The notes: generated by a model not told the origin, from the letters alone. Shown: positions 25,201 through 36,575, counted from the first letter of the stretch. The stretch is DNA of 64,000 bases from Epichloe hybrida (GCA_019022495.1 JAFEKR010000003.1:1054001-1118000), one strand, 5' to 3'. A program made the numbers and translations.

Positions 25201-27239
25201 GCTTTATTAAGATTATAGAACCTATAGGCCCTGTTTCTAAAGGCTTACCTAGGATTTCTATAGGGGATAACCCTTTAGAGGGGGAAAATGATCTAGAAAA
25301 TGAAAATCAACAAAATCTAGACTAAGGTTCAAAGGATTATCCTATAGATAACATAGGTATCCCTGTAGGTTAAGAAAAACCACCTATAGGCCCTAAAGAA
25401 CCCCCTAAAGGCTTAATTCTAGCGGATCCCATACAGGCGCAGCCTATAACTTAACTAGGAAATCAGATTTCGACTTCGGACCTTGATTTTGACAAAATTA
25501 TCGATTTCGACCCTAATATCGACCCTATGGATGTTAATATTAGTTCCCCTTCTTCTCTAGATTTTATAAAAGAAATCTGCTTTAAGGTACGGGAGAAGCT
25601 AAAGGAAAAGAATCCTATTAGCCCCGAGCCTAAGACCTGGAAGCAGGCTATATCTAGCCCTAAAAGGGATAAATAGATAGAAGCCACGTACAAGGAATAC
25701 GAACAGCTTCTAAAGGCTGGTACTTTTAAATTTATAGGGAAAGATCAAATCCCTAAGGGCCGAAAAGTACTAAAGAATAGGCTTGTTTATAAGCTTAAAA
25801 AGGATAAAGAAAATAATCCTTTAAAATATAAGGCTTGACTCGTTGCTAAGGGATTTATGCAAATTAAAGGCCTAGATTACCTAGAGACCTTTGCTACCAC
25901 AAGCATTCCCCCTAGCTGGAGGATTTTACTAGCCCTAGTGGCTTAGAATAACTAGGAAATCGAACAAATCGATTTTATAGGAGCTTTTCTTAATAGTAAG
26001 CTACAATAATAGATTTATATGGTTATCCTAGAAGGGTTTATTAAATTCCTTAAGGCAAATCCTAAATTAGCTAAATTAGCTAGAAGTTTTGGCTGGAAAC
26101 CTTCTAAAGATTAAGTAATTTTATTACAGAAGTCTTTATATAGACTAAAACAAAGCTTAAGGGAATGGCAATAAGCGCTAATATTAGTGCTTAAATCCCT
26201 AGGATTTAACCCTTTAATATCTAATCCAGCTATCTTCTTTAATCCTTCAACCAAAACCTTCGTCATTACGTACGTTAATGACTGTCTTCTAATTGGACCG
26301 GATTTATCTTATATCCAAAGGCTTAAAAAGGAACTTTATAAAGTCTATCTAATAGAAGATAGGGGGCCTGCTGAATTCTTCTTAGGGGTTCAAATCGTAC
26401 GAGATAGGCCTAATAGAATACTGAAAATTCATTAATCTTAGTATATATTAGAAGCCTTAAAACGATTTAATATGCTAGATAGTAAGCCTATTAGCATACC
26501 TCTTTAGCCAGGCGTTTTAGCTACGCAGATAACTAAGCTTTTAATAGCTAGCGAAATCAAGCTTTATCAGTGTATTATAGGGACTATAATGTACCTAATG
26601 TTACTTACAAGGCCTGATACAGCTTTTACGCTACAGTGGTTATCTACTGCACTAGCTAGCCCTTATATAGAACACCTAAAAGCAGCTAAAAATCTGCTAA
26701 GGTATCTATTAGGGACTAGATTCCTTGCTATTATCTATAGGGGAGACCCTAAAGGTTTAGTTAGCAAAAGCCTAATAGGTTATTGCGATAGTGATTTTGT
26801 AGGGGATAAAAAGACCTCAAAATCAACCTATGCTTATCTATTCAAGCTAGCTGGCGGACCTATTAGCTGGAAATCAAAGAAAGCTAGTACAATAGCTCTA
26901 TTAACACTAGAAGCTGAAGCTAATGCTATCTGCGAGACCTTCCGGGAGCTTTAGTGGCTTTAGGGCTTATTTAAGGAGCTAAAAACCCCTATTTCTCCCC
27001 CTATCCAGATATATTGCAATAATTAAGGCGCTATAACTACTGCTTATAACCCTGCTTTATATAGTCATACAAAGCATACATTACTAAAGTTTAACTATAT
27101 TAGGCAACAGGTTTTAGAGGGTTTAGCTAAGATTGAATATCTAGATACGAAGTCAATGCCTGCAAATGGTCTTACGAAACCTCTTTCTAGACCTCTTCAT
27201 CAGGCTTTTATTAAGCTTTTAGGGCTTAATAATTATTAA
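22260..27239 (+). pseudogene. E0 Gag-Pol polyprotein (Copia), one frame of 1,660 codons with RIP stops
   Basis: ATG at 22,260 (MDTKGKGKGPV) opens a frame that stays in register to TAA at 27,237-27,239 without any frameshift; about two dozen stops replace Gln, Trp or Arg codons. The order is: Gag (SFPETTRLKGAENFEQWK); a Lys/Ser-rich basic tract (23,160-23,300); protease with LLYDTGLTVYIVNS (23,545); GAG-pre-integrase (HVRLGHLG, CIACDQSKAVRR); integrase (FDGGQEID, SPYIHEQNGLAERS). RT follows with LVAKGFMQIKGLDYLETFA, KSLYRLKQ and YVNDCLL, where one catalytic Asp is Asn (26,277). RNase H has GYCDSDFVGDKKTSKSTY and ISWKSKKASTIAL. The C-terminus ends LTKPLSRPLH...LGLNNY. Pol order IN-RT-RH is diagnostic of Copia. 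CGA-to-TGA in LVAKGF's preceding Arg and in the integrase shows that CpG was hit as well. Confidence 0.93.
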
Positions 27240-27448
27240 ACTAACAACTAATTCCCTTCAACAGGGAACCAAAAAACAACGTTAAAAAGGGAGCTATATT
27301 TAACAATAGCTAGGAATTCAAAAAGGGGGCTTTTTTCATATTTTCCTGTTTTTCCCTTTTTATCTATTATTAAAAGTTGTTGATTTTTCCCTATAGTCTT
27401 TTTGTACACTTCTAATTGCTTTTAAATGTAATTCTTTTGTAAAGGGGG
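27240..27448 (+). other. E0 3' untranslated region and polypurine tract
   Basis: About 200 bp of non-coding sequence ends in AAAGGGGG (27,441-27,448), which directly precedes the 3' LTR and is the expected plus-strand primer. Confidence 0.75.
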
Positions 27449-28272
27449 TGTTAAAAATAAGACATATTTTTAGCCCTTTTCTAGTTAAAGAACCTTCTTA
27501 TTACTAGCTTGCTTTGCAAGTCTGACAGCTGCACTGCAGCTGTTAACGGTCGCGAGGGCAGCTGTCAATGGCTGCGTCGCAGCTATTAACAGCTGCGACC
27601 GACCGTGTGGATGACTAATTAGTCAATTGCGTTGTGGCTGCAAGTGTGGCTATAACTACGCTACTAGTAATTAGGTAAGCTAGGGTGACGTAAGCTAGGG
27701 TGACATAAGTAGGTTACCCTACACATAACTTACCCTATAGCTATCTTTAACAACGATTTTCTCTTTATCTAGAGGTCGTATAAAAGTTTTACATATAGTA
27801 AATTAAAGCTTAAAGATAGGGCTTTCTCTTTATGCAAGGTTATTTTTTAGACCAAAAGTTAGTGCATACGGGTTGCTAGCTAGTATGGTGGTGAGTTGAT
27901 TTTTTGGTTTTTGCATATAAATGAATTTTGCGGAAAATCAAAAGTGGCCCGTAAGACCCCGTTAGCGGCCCGGATCCACCAATACGGTTAGTAAGTCTAT
28001 GAGAGAAAGAAGATCTTTTTAACTAGCTAGATAGCTAGTCCTCTCAACTAACAACAGCCGCATTGCCCGTATAACGTATCTAAAATCAATTCTATTGCTC
28101 TATAAGATATTATAAAAGTGATCTAAATTGAATTCTATTAGTTGATAACTGCTATAACCTTCCGTTGCGTTACGTTGATTGATTCAACGTTGCAGCCCTA
28201 TTGGTCCCCGACTATAGAGCTTGCACCTGTACAGCTGTTGCCAGCTGGCAACTAGCTCCCTACATTTCAATA
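27449..28272 (+). repeat. E0 3' LTR
   Basis: Same length as the 5' LTR (824 bp). The two hairpin regions are partly weakened by transitions (e.g. GCAGCTATTAACAGC in place of GCAGCTGTCAACAGC). Followed by the AATCT duplication and a satellite monomer that continues seamlessly. Confidence 0.92.
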
Positions 28273-28277
28273 AATCT

Positions 28278-30112
28278 AACTGTTAGAAGGTCTGCTAAAG
28301 GGGTCTCTGCTGTTAATAAGACCTCTTATTACGGATTGATTAATCTGCTAATTGACGAGGCCTCCGACTGTTAAAGACCTCTTTAACTGATAATTTCTCT
28401 GACGATTAACGAGGAATCTAACTGTTAGAAGGTCTGCTAAAGGGGTCTCTGCTAATCGAAAAGGTCCCTTTTTATTACATTAATTAATCTATTATCTAAC
28501 GAGGCCTCCGACTGTTAAAGACCTCTCTAACTAACAATTCCTCTGATAATTGATAAGGAATCTAATGTTAGAAGGTTTGCTAAAGGGGTCTTTGCTAATC
28601 AAAAAGGTCTCTTTTCATTAGATTAATCAATTAGACTATCTAATAAGACCTCCAACCGTTGAAGACCTCTCTGACTAACGATTTCTCTAATGATTAAAGG
28701 GGAATCTAATGTTAGAAGGTCTGCTAAAGGGGTCTCTAATAATTAAAAAGGTCCCTTTTCATTAATCAGTTAATCTATTGTCTGACGAGGCCTCTGACCG
28801 TTGAAGACCTCTCTGACTAATGATTCCTCTGACAATTGACGAGGAATCTGACTGTTAGAAGGTCTGCTAAAGGGGTCTTTGCTAATCGAAAAGGTCTCTT
28901 TTCATCAGATCAATCAATCTATTGTCTGACAAGGCCTCTGACCGTTAAAGACCTCTCTGACTAATGATTTCCCTGACTTTTGAAGGGGAATCTGATATTA
29001 GAAGGTCTGCTAAAGGGGTCTCTGCCAATCAAAAAGGTCCCTTATTATCAGATTAATCAATTAGACTATCTAATGAGACCTCCGACCGTTGAAGACCTCT
29101 CTGACTAATGATTTCCCTGACTTTTGAAGGGGAATCTAACTATTAGAAGGTCTGCTAAAGGGGTCTCTGCTAATCAAAAAGGTCTCTTTTTATTAGATTA
29201 ATTAATTAGACTATCTAATGAGACCTCTGACTGTTAAAGACCTTTCTAACTAATAATTTCTCTGATAATTGAAGAGGAATCTAACTGTTAGAAGGTTTGC
29301 TAAAGGGGTCTCTGCCGTTAATAAGACCTCTTATTACGAATTGATTAATTTGCTAATTAACGAGGCCTCTGACTGTTAAAGACCTCTCTAACTAACGATT
29401 CCTCTAACAATTAACGAGGAATCTAATGTCAGAAGGTTTGCTAAAGGGGTCTTTGCCAATCGAAAAGGTCTCTTTTTATTAGATTAATTGATTAGACTGT
29501 TTGATAAGACCTCCGACCGTTGAAGACCTCTCTAACTAACGATTTCTCTAACGATTGAAGGGGAATCTGATATTAGAAGGTCTGCTAAAGGGGTCTCTAA
29601 TGATTAAAAAGGTCCCTTTTCATTAATTAGTTAATCTATCGTCTGACAAGGCCTCTGACCGTTAAAGACCTCTCTGACTAATAATTCCTCTAACGATTGA
29701 CAAGGAATCTAACTGTCAGAAGGTCTGCTAAAGGGGTCTTTGCTAATCGAAAAGGTCTCTTTTCATTAGATTAATCGATCTATCGTCTGATAAGGCCTCT
29801 GACCGTTGAAGACCTCTCTAACTAATAATTTCCCTAACTTTTGAAGGGGAATCTAATATCAGAAGGTCTGCTAAAGGGGTCTCTGCTAATCGAAAAGGTC
29901 CCTTATTATCAGATTAATCGATCAGACTGTCTGATGAGACCTCCGACCGTTGAAGACCTCTCTGACTGATGATTTCCCTGACTTTTGAAGGGGAATCTAA
30001 TGTCAGAAGGTCTGCTGAAGGGGTCTCTGCTAATCGAAAAGGTCCCTTTTCATCAGATCAATTGATCTATCGTCTGACAAGGTCTCTGACTATCAGAAGG
30101 GTCTTCTATTAC
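28278..30112. repeat. L2 satellite array, right block (about 13 monomers of ~143 bp)
   Basis: Continues the array broken by E0. GAGGCCTC/AAGACCTC/GAGACCTC boxes recur at about 28,356, 28,499, 28,646, 28,786, 28,928, 29,074, 29,218, 29,362, 29,506, 29,648, 29,790, 29,935 and 30,078. Each contains the GTCTGCTAAAGGGGTC core. The order of monomer types is less regular than in the left block. Polymorphisms are mostly C/T and G/A. Confidence 0.82.
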
Positions 30113-30282
30113 GGATTAATTAATAACCCCTTTGATTGATTAATGGATAGGAAAGGGGGGGCTGAAAATCACGAATTTTTTTTTTATCTTATGATTTTAT
30201 TACTTATTTTCCTTTTTATCAGTTTTTTTTGGTTACTGTTTTCCCTTTCCTAGGGACTAGGAAGGGAAAACAGTTAGGGAGG
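30113..30282. other. L2 3' region: long hairpin and polypurine tract
   Basis: An imperfect inverted repeat with 18-19-bp arms (ACTGTTTTCCCTTTCCTAG ... CTAGGAAGGGAAAACAGT; about 30,234-30,273) has a GGA loop. It is followed by TTAGGGAGG just ahead of the right LTR. The purine arm plus this tract may serve as polypurine primer. A T-rich run lies upstream (30,177-30,235). Confidence 0.6.
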
Positions 30283-30529
30283 TGTTGTGTGGCTAGGAAT
30301 ATGACCCCTAGAGACCTCTCTCACAAGACCTCTAGCCCCTTGGACCTCGGATCTATCGGATTGTCGGATCAATTCAACCACATTGGATCCGGCCTAGCCC
30401 CTGACCCCCTAGCTAGATAAAAACCCTAGATTCCCTCCCTTTTGATAGAAAATCAACTCTCCCTTCGTTGCCTTTGGCTTGGATTGTTCAAATCGAGATT
30501 TTACCTGTGTTTTCCTAAGATAAATATGA
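30283..30529 (+). repeat. L2 3' LTR
   Basis: Opens TGTTGTGTGGCTAGG and shares the whole ~244 bp with the left copy up to ATAAATATGA. It keeps more C and G than the left copy (e.g. GTTCAAATCG, TTACCTGTG). Confidence 0.75.
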
Positions 30530-30800
30530 ATATTTTGATTGTTTGATTATTTTATAATGAGGCAATGTTTATTTTCTTTGAACTTCACAAATATTTCTGA
30601 CATCTTGTTTTACCATAAAGTCTCTATTAAATGTATGTGTTTGCCAGCAGGATAATGGTATTTGGAAAATGGCTTCTTGACTAAGGAATAAAAGAGCATA
30701 AAGGGCTTTTGGAGATCCCAGAGAACTCAGCTCTTTTTGAATTATACAGTACATGGTCTTTAACTCTTCTCTCTTCAAAATTGATTATAGCGTGATAATA
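30530..30800. other. Island of ordinary base composition between L2 and G3 pol
   Basis: This stretch is rich in TG and CA (TGTGTTTGCCAGCAGGATAATGG and similar, 30,635-30,657 region) and lacks the TAG/CTA texture of everything around it. It matches neither L2, G3 nor any other repeat in the window. A 69-codon open frame exists on the minus strand (30,569-30,778), but it has no recognisable domain and such a length is expected by chance. It occupies the place where the rest of G3 gag and protease should be. It could be filler DNA from a repair event, a captured single-copy piece, or an assembly artefact. Confidence 0.55.
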
Positions 30801-33800
30801 GGTATGTGTAAGATTAGCTAATAAGCTACTTATACAGGCTATAGCTAATAGAAAGGTTAACTAACCTATAGTATTTATTCTAGGTTTAATATTTATAGGG
30901 ATAGTATAATAGGTAAAGAGATAGAAGGAGGACATCTAGCTCTATACTATAAGCCTAAGGGAAATCATATCTATCTTGCAGATTAATATAACCCTAAAGC
31001 CTATAGAGAAGAAGCTTCTAGCTTCCTTACTAGAGGCTTTATAGGACTTTAGAGACTTATTTTTAAAGAGTAAGGTAAGCGCCTTACTACTATACTAAGG
31101 GAAGTTAGACTACTATATTTAGCTAAAACGTAATATAGATAGAAACAAACCTAACTTGCTATAGGCGCCCTTATATAATATACCTTAGGAGCACCTACTA
31201 GAAATCTAGAAGTAAGTAATAGACTTAATAAATAAGGGTTAGATTTAAGCAAGCTCCTTATTAGTAGTAGCCCTAGTATTACTAGTAAAGAAGCCTAGTA
31301 AGGGTTAGAGGTTTTATATAGACTATTACATGCTTAATAAGATTATAGAATAGGACTATTACCTACTACTACTTATAAAGGAAATATTATATTCCTTAGC
31401 TAAGGTAAAGTAGTTTATAAAGCTAGATATATAATTAGTGTTTTACCACATACATATTACTAAGGGCAAAGAACACTAAACTATATTTTGGATAAGGTTT
31501 AGCTTATTTAAATAGCTAGTATGCCCCTTTAGGTTAGTAGGCGCGCTAGCAACTTTCTAGAGGTATATTAATAGCGTATTAAGTAGCATCCTTAGCGATT
31601 ATATTACTGCATATCTTAATAATATACTTATGTACTTAGGTGGTTTATAGAAAGATTATATATAGAAGGTCCGTGGCATGCTATCTAGACTATAATAAGC
31701 TAGTCTAAACCTAGATATTAAGAAGTACATTTTTGTAACTAAAGAAGTTAAGTACCTTAGGTTTATTATTTAGGCAGGGAAAGCTATTTGTCTAGATAGG
31801 GAGAAGATTATAGTGATTTAGGATTAGGAGGCGCTAACTAGGGTCCGGGGAGTTCGTGGCTTTCTAGGTTTTGCTAACTTCTATTATAACTTTATACTAA
31901 ACTTCTTAGACATAGTAGGCCCTCTTATTAACTTAATAAAGAAGGGAGCCCTATTTTACTAGTTAGAGGAGTGTAAAAAGGCTTTTAAGGCATTAAAGTT
32001 AGCTTTTATATTATACCTAATCCTAGCTTAGTAGGATCCTAAAAGGGATACTTTAGTGGAGGCAAATTACTTAGGAATAGCTTTAGGAGGGTATCTCTCC
32101 TAGTTTAGTAATAATAGTATTTTACATCTAGTGGCTTACTATTTAGCTTAATTATAGGTGGCTTAGTGGAATTACATAATCCACGATAAGGAGCTACTAG
32201 TAATTATCTCTTATCTAAAGGCATAGTTAGTAAAGCTATAGAGTATAAGTAAGCTATTTATAATACTAATAAACTATAAAAACTTTAAGTACTTTATAGC
32301 ACTAAGGGAGATATCAGAATATTAGGCATAGTAGGCAAAGACTCTAGCACTTTTTAATTTTTATTTACATTATAAACTAGGCACTTAAGCGGAATATCTA
32401 GATATATTATCATAGCGTTATCCAGATAGGCTAGAAAGGGAAAGGGCAAAGGTACTAATTATTTAGTTAGTAATAAGCCTTATAAAATTCTCCTTTAAGG
32501 AGGGATAGCCACGTGTTTGCCTTAAACCTGTTATAGTAATAGATAGGACTTCCCTAGAGGGTAGCCTAGCTACGTTAAGGAATCTACTTACTAGTATGTT
32601 AATATTTGCGGATAAGCATCTTTAGTCTTTATAGGATTAGTTACTAGCTTAGAATAAAGCTTATAAGCTATAGAGGGACATAGTAGTAATAGGGGCTAGG
32701 AAGTTTCTAAATACTACTAACACTAGGGAATAAATCACAAACTATTAAATTAGTATAAAAGAAGCACTTTAATTTCAGGGACGGACATAGGTTCCTAAGT
32801 AGGAGCTGCTAACCACAATATTAATATAGCGTATTTATAACTTGCCCCTATTAGGTCACCTAGGCTAGAATACAACCTTTAAGGCGCTTTAAAGAGACTT
32901 CTATTAGGATAGTATATTATAAGATATAGCCTGATTTATACGGAATTGCTACTGTTACAAAGGGCAAAAGAGCTAGTAGCTATAATAAGGCTTATTAAAG
33001 CTAATTCCGCCACCTGACTAGTACTAGTTGTAAATATCTATTAACTTTATAACTAACCTTCTAGCTTAAGCCTAGGATTACCTATAGTTCCTTATAGTTA
33101 TTACTAACTAGCTTTTAAAGTATATCTAGTTAGAAGTAATAACATTAATAGAGGCTAAGGCATATGTGGAATAATTTAAGCACTGCTAGTAGTAATTTTA
33201 TAGGTTCCCTATACAAATTATCACGGACCGCAGGTTAGATTAGCTTAGTAATTTTTAGACTAAGCTTTGTGATAAAGTTAGCATATAATAGTTGCTTTCT
33301 ACTGCATACTACCCCTAGATAGATAGTGGCATGGAAAGGGCTAACTAAGAGGTACAAGCCATACTACACGTAATATTATTATTCTCTTAGTTTAAATAGC
33401 CAGATTACCTACTAGCCTGCTAGCTAGCCTTAAATAACAAGAATTTATTAGTAACTAGAATAAGTGTAAACATAGCACTTTATAGGTTTAACATAGCTAT
33501 AATTTAGGACCTATCCCCTAGGGGGCCGTTTACTATATTAGCAAAGGGAAGGGCTTAAGCCTTCCTATAATATTTAAAGAATAGTACGGATTTAACATAA
33601 GCTATAATAGCTTTTATTTAGTAATAGTAGTAGGAGAATATAAATAGTAGCTATAGACTAGTAGAATAGTTCTAGGTTAGGGACTATATGTAGCTTAGCC
33701 TTTGTAATATTAAGATAAACTATCCCTGTAAGAAGTTAGATTAGGTTATAGCTAAGTATAAGGTGCTTAAGGTTCCTATGCCTTTAATAGTTAAATTAGA

Positions 33801-34110
33801 TATCCTAAGGGGACTATATCCTATCTTTTATGTTAACCTAGTCTAGCGTGTAGTAGATAATCTATTACTAAGCTAAAGACTAGCTAATAAATGTCTGCTA
33901 CTAGAACTTGTTATAATAGATGCTAATAATAATCTTGTAGAGTATTAGGTAAAGGAAATCCTTATGGCTAAAAACGCGCTAGATAGGGGCTTAAATAAGA
34001 ATATCTTAGTTAAATAGAAAGGCTATGTGTAGCTAACATAGGAGCTATTAGAGAGCATAATACACACGGAGGCACTTAACTAATTTAAATTATAATAGGG
34101 GGATATATAA
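30801..34110 (+). pseudogene. G3 pol: reverse transcriptase, RNase H, integrase, chromodomain (RIP-inactivated)
   Basis: One phase (31,411; stop 34,108-34,110) is kept with RIP-type stops. The RT spans about 31,150-31,800: PLYNIPQEHLLEIQK, IQASSSLVVALVLLVKK, VGALATFQRYINS, and a catalytic motif AYLNNILMY with both Asp as Asn (31,618-31,623). RNase H lies at about 32,040-32,230. The integrase zinc-binding region is near 32,850-32,970. The integrase core includes ITDRRLDQ and STAYYPQIDSGMERAN, so the Asp and Glu there survive. The chromodomain at the end (about 33,940-34,080) reads YQVKEILMAKN and ILVKQKGYVQ, close to the usual VKWKGY. N-terminal gag/protease sequence is missing before about 30,850. 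A chromovirus like G1 but of a different lineage. Confidence 0.8.
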
Positions 34111-35625
34111 ATGAATAATAGCCCTAAAAGAGTACGTTTTAATTCAGCTATAAAAAATTAAGGCGCCTAGTTTAAATCTAGTATGCGCATAATCTAACAC
34201 CAAGTTTCCACTATAGTATAAAGCAATTAGAAAGGGGGGGGGGCATTATTAGTATTATTAAGCTATTAGTAAGTCTTGGCAATAGTGTAGGCTAGCTCTA
34301 TGATAGTCTTAGCTATTTATTAAACTTAGGTATTACCTGCCTCCTAGGCGGAGATAGACTAGGCTAAGTTATTGTTTATAGTTCTTATACTATAGAAGAA
34401 TTTAGTAGCTAGGTTATTATAACCTTAGTGGGTGGGCGTTATCTAGGTAAGTATAAGTTACTACGCCTTAGAGGTACCTTAGGCGTAGGCCATACCTGTA
34501 AGGGAAAAAGCTAGGGGCTATGCCTTAGCCAGATTAATTTAGGTAGTAGTAAGTATGCTATTAAAACGTTTATAATAGTAGATAAAATTTTTTATAAGGA
34601 TAGTGTATTACCCCTTGCTATTAGTAGACTATAGCATAGCTAGAGTCTTAATAGCTTTGCCTATAGCTAAAAAAGTCTTAAGGTGTTTAAAGGTATAATA
34701 GAGTTTTAGGTTAGCGTTATATAAGTACTTCTCCTAGAGGTATGTATAATAGCTAGCTTAGTAAGGGGTATAGGCCTAGTTTAGCCCTAGAGCGTACCTA
34801 TATATACCTTTATTCTAGAGGTTATTTATATAAGAATTACATAGGAAATCATACTCCTTGCTATTAGAAAGGGCCTTATTATTAGAGTTCCCTTCTAAAA
34901 TATACTTACTAAGGTAAGTACCCTTAGGTAGGGTAGGAGGAGGTAAAGGAGGGGAAGGGGGTGCGCTAAAAGTAAGTTAATCTAAGGGGGAAATAACTTT
35001 ACTTATAATAGGAAGTAAACTAGATATAAGAAGAGAACTTTAAGGTTATAGGATAATTAATAAATATAGGAAGAAATAGCGTGAAGAGATAGAATTATAA
35101 TAATATAAAGGTAGGAAGATATAAAATTAGAGGAGGGGGAATAAGTTATTTATATTTTAGGATAGATAGGTTAAGCTCTAATTAGAGCATAAGTTATTTA
35201 CATTTATAGATAATAGCTAGGAGTAGGTAGGGGTAGTATATTATATAGTAAGGGGTTAGATAATTACTAATAAGGGGGTTATTTAAAGTGAAGTTTAATT
35301 TTAGTAAGTAATAGTTAGAATATAAAGTTAGGGTAAGGTTAAGAGGGCAGAGGAGGTAAGGAGATAGCTAGTAATAGGGGGCTATAAAAGAGGTAGCTAG
35401 TAGTATTAGGGGTAAAGCTAGAGTAAAGTAAGGTAGCTACTATACTAAAAAAATTTTAAATTTACATAGTAAAGATATAACTTTGCTTAGGTGCCCACTA
35501 GCCCTACTAGGCTACTTACACCACTCTACTATATTTTTTTTAAGAGAGCTATATAACAAGGGTTTAGCATTAATATACGCTTACTTTTTTAAGGGGTAAG
35601 GAAAAGGGGGTAAGTATAGGAGTAT
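34111..35625 (+). other. G3 3' region, 1.5 kb between pol and the 3' LTR, no gene identified
   Basis: RIP-degraded but with some normal segments (about 34,180-34,520). A run of ten G lies near 34,238. I could not follow a convincing protein on either strand, although several 60-100-codon stretches lack TAA on the plus strand. The purine-rich GGAAAAGGGGG at 35,601-35,611 may be the polypurine tract. The length is unusual for a simple 3'UTR and could hide a decayed extra ORF. Confidence 0.5.
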
Positions 35626-35860
35626 ATTATGGACTTAAGCTATAAGCTTAGGTTAAGTCTAGCTCTAGAAAGTCTCTAGAAAGTATATATACTTAGTGTA
35701 GCTAGGTTAGGGCTCTACACAGACTATGCACGGACCGCGTATAAGGGGCTATATATCCGGATGCTATGTAACTACTAGTATAATTCCTTTCTTCTTCTGT
35801 AAGAATAATATTCTCATTCTAAACGCTTATATGCAGTAGCCATAAGGCCAGTTCATAACA
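35626..35860 (+). repeat. G3 3' LTR
   Basis: Matches 18,213-18,448. Here the left (inner) ~150 bp is mutated (CTTAAGCTATAAGCTTAGG against CTCGAGCTGTGAGCTCGGG) while the right (outer) ~90 bp is clean and ends GGCCAGTTCATAACA. TATAT follows. Confidence 0.9.
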
Positions 35861-36510
35861 TATATTTAGTTAGAAATCCTTTAATAATAACACTAAGTAT
35901 ATAATAGTAAAGAGCTACCTTTAGCTTAAATACTTTAGTAATTTATCTTTAGTTTTCTTTATATTAAGTAATATTTCCTTTAAAGGTAATAATTATATCC
36001 TTACTAGGGAGTCTTCTAGTTACTACTACTATAATCTAGCCTATAGCTTTATTTACTACTATTACTATATTTTCTATACCTTTAAACTAAAGTAATTCCT
36101 AAATAGTATTTCCTTTAATAAGTATTTCTTAGTCTTATTTACTAGGGATTTAGAGGGGGGGAGGTAAGCTATTTATTTATTTAGAAGCTAGGCTAGTAGT
36201 AATACTTACTTAGGTTAAAGTATTACTTCCTTTAGTTTCTTTTTTAATAACCTCTTTAAGGGCTTATTTAAAGGCTTCTTTAGTAGTATAAATATTATTA
36301 TTATTATAGTTTATTACCTTTACTTTAGCTTAGGTATAGTTTACTACCTATTTAGTAATAGCTTTAGTAATATACTATACTTAAGTAACTTTATTACTAA
36401 GGATAAGGCTTATAATTTTATTATAGTATTTTATATTATCTAGATATTTAAATTAAATCTAGTCTATTATAGGGTTATTCTTACTACTTTAAATATTAAA
36501 CTATCCTATT
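35861..36510 (-). mobile_element. LINE-A, segment 3 (ORF1 N-terminal part)
   Basis: Reverse complement of LINE-B about 47,020-47,680, starting at the base after the G3 target site and running to the hAT insertion. Heavily RIPed ORF1 sequence. Its last eight bases (ATCCTATT, 36,503-36,510) are duplicated beyond the hAT element. Confidence 0.85.
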
Positions 36511-36518
36511 CAGAGCAT

Positions 36519-36575
36519 GTAATGTAATGTAATGTAATGTAATATTTGGGGTTTGGATGTAATGTGTAATGTAAT
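36519..36575. repeat. Left subterminal TGTAA repeat of the hAT-like element
   Basis: Runs of ATGTAATGTAATG just inside the left terminus; the same motif in both orientations recurs at the right end. Clustered subterminal motifs are typical transposase-binding sites in hAT elements. Confidence 0.75.

Larger units (their letters stand above)
21224..28272 (+). mobile_element. E0: complete Copia LTR retrotransposon
   Basis: Two LTRs of exactly 824 bp (21,224-22,047; 27,449-28,272) start TGTTAAAA and end TTCAATA. AATCT is duplicated at 21,219-21,223 and 28,273-28,277, inside a satellite monomer of L2, so the empty site can be read. A primer-binding site, one Gag-Pol frame and a polypurine tract are all present. 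It is the least damaged autonomous element in the window, and its stops are all explainable by RIP. Confidence 0.95.
18987..30529 (+). mobile_element. L2: LTR-flanked element without recognisable genes, carrying a satellite array
   Basis: It is bounded by near-identical ~244-bp LTRs (18,987-19,230 and about 30,285-30,529). Between them, apart from the nested Copia E0, lies about 4.2 kb of non-coding sequence: a GC-richer leader with repeats, then a tandem array of ~143-bp monomers. A 3' purine-rich tract (AGTTAGGGAGG) precedes the right LTR. No gag or pol is visible, so it looks like a non-autonomous LARD-type element mobilised in trans. RIP is much weaker than in its host G3. No exact TSD was found, so the LTR ends are uncertain by a few bases. 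Confidence 0.65.
18213..35860 (+). mobile_element. G3: chromodomain Gypsy LTR retrotransposon, full-length but interrupted by L2
   Basis: Two LTRs of 236 and 235 bp (18,213-18,448 and 35,626-35,860) begin TGTTATGG/TATTATGG and end ATAACA/ATAATA. TATAT is duplicated at 18,208-18,212 and 35,861-35,865. The own sequence consists of the 5' LTR, a gag piece, then (after L2 and an odd island) pol and a 1.5-kb 3' region. The C-terminal half of gag and the protease are not visible, so a deletion probably accompanied the L2 insertion or the island at 30,530-30,800. Inserted in LINE-A. Confidence 0.85.

Noticed and set aside
25463..25693. Minus-strand 76-codon ORF
   Set aside because: Antisense shadow of E0 pol, which is in frame there on the plus strand.
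20151..30112. Satellite array as a possible CRISPR array
   Set aside because: Monomers of ~143 bp are contiguous, lack unique spacers, and the organism is a fungus.
30569..30778. 69-codon minus-strand ORF in the ordinary-composition island
   Set aside because: The length is within chance for 40% GC sequence; no domain, no neighbouring exon or promoter. Kept only as part of the island description.
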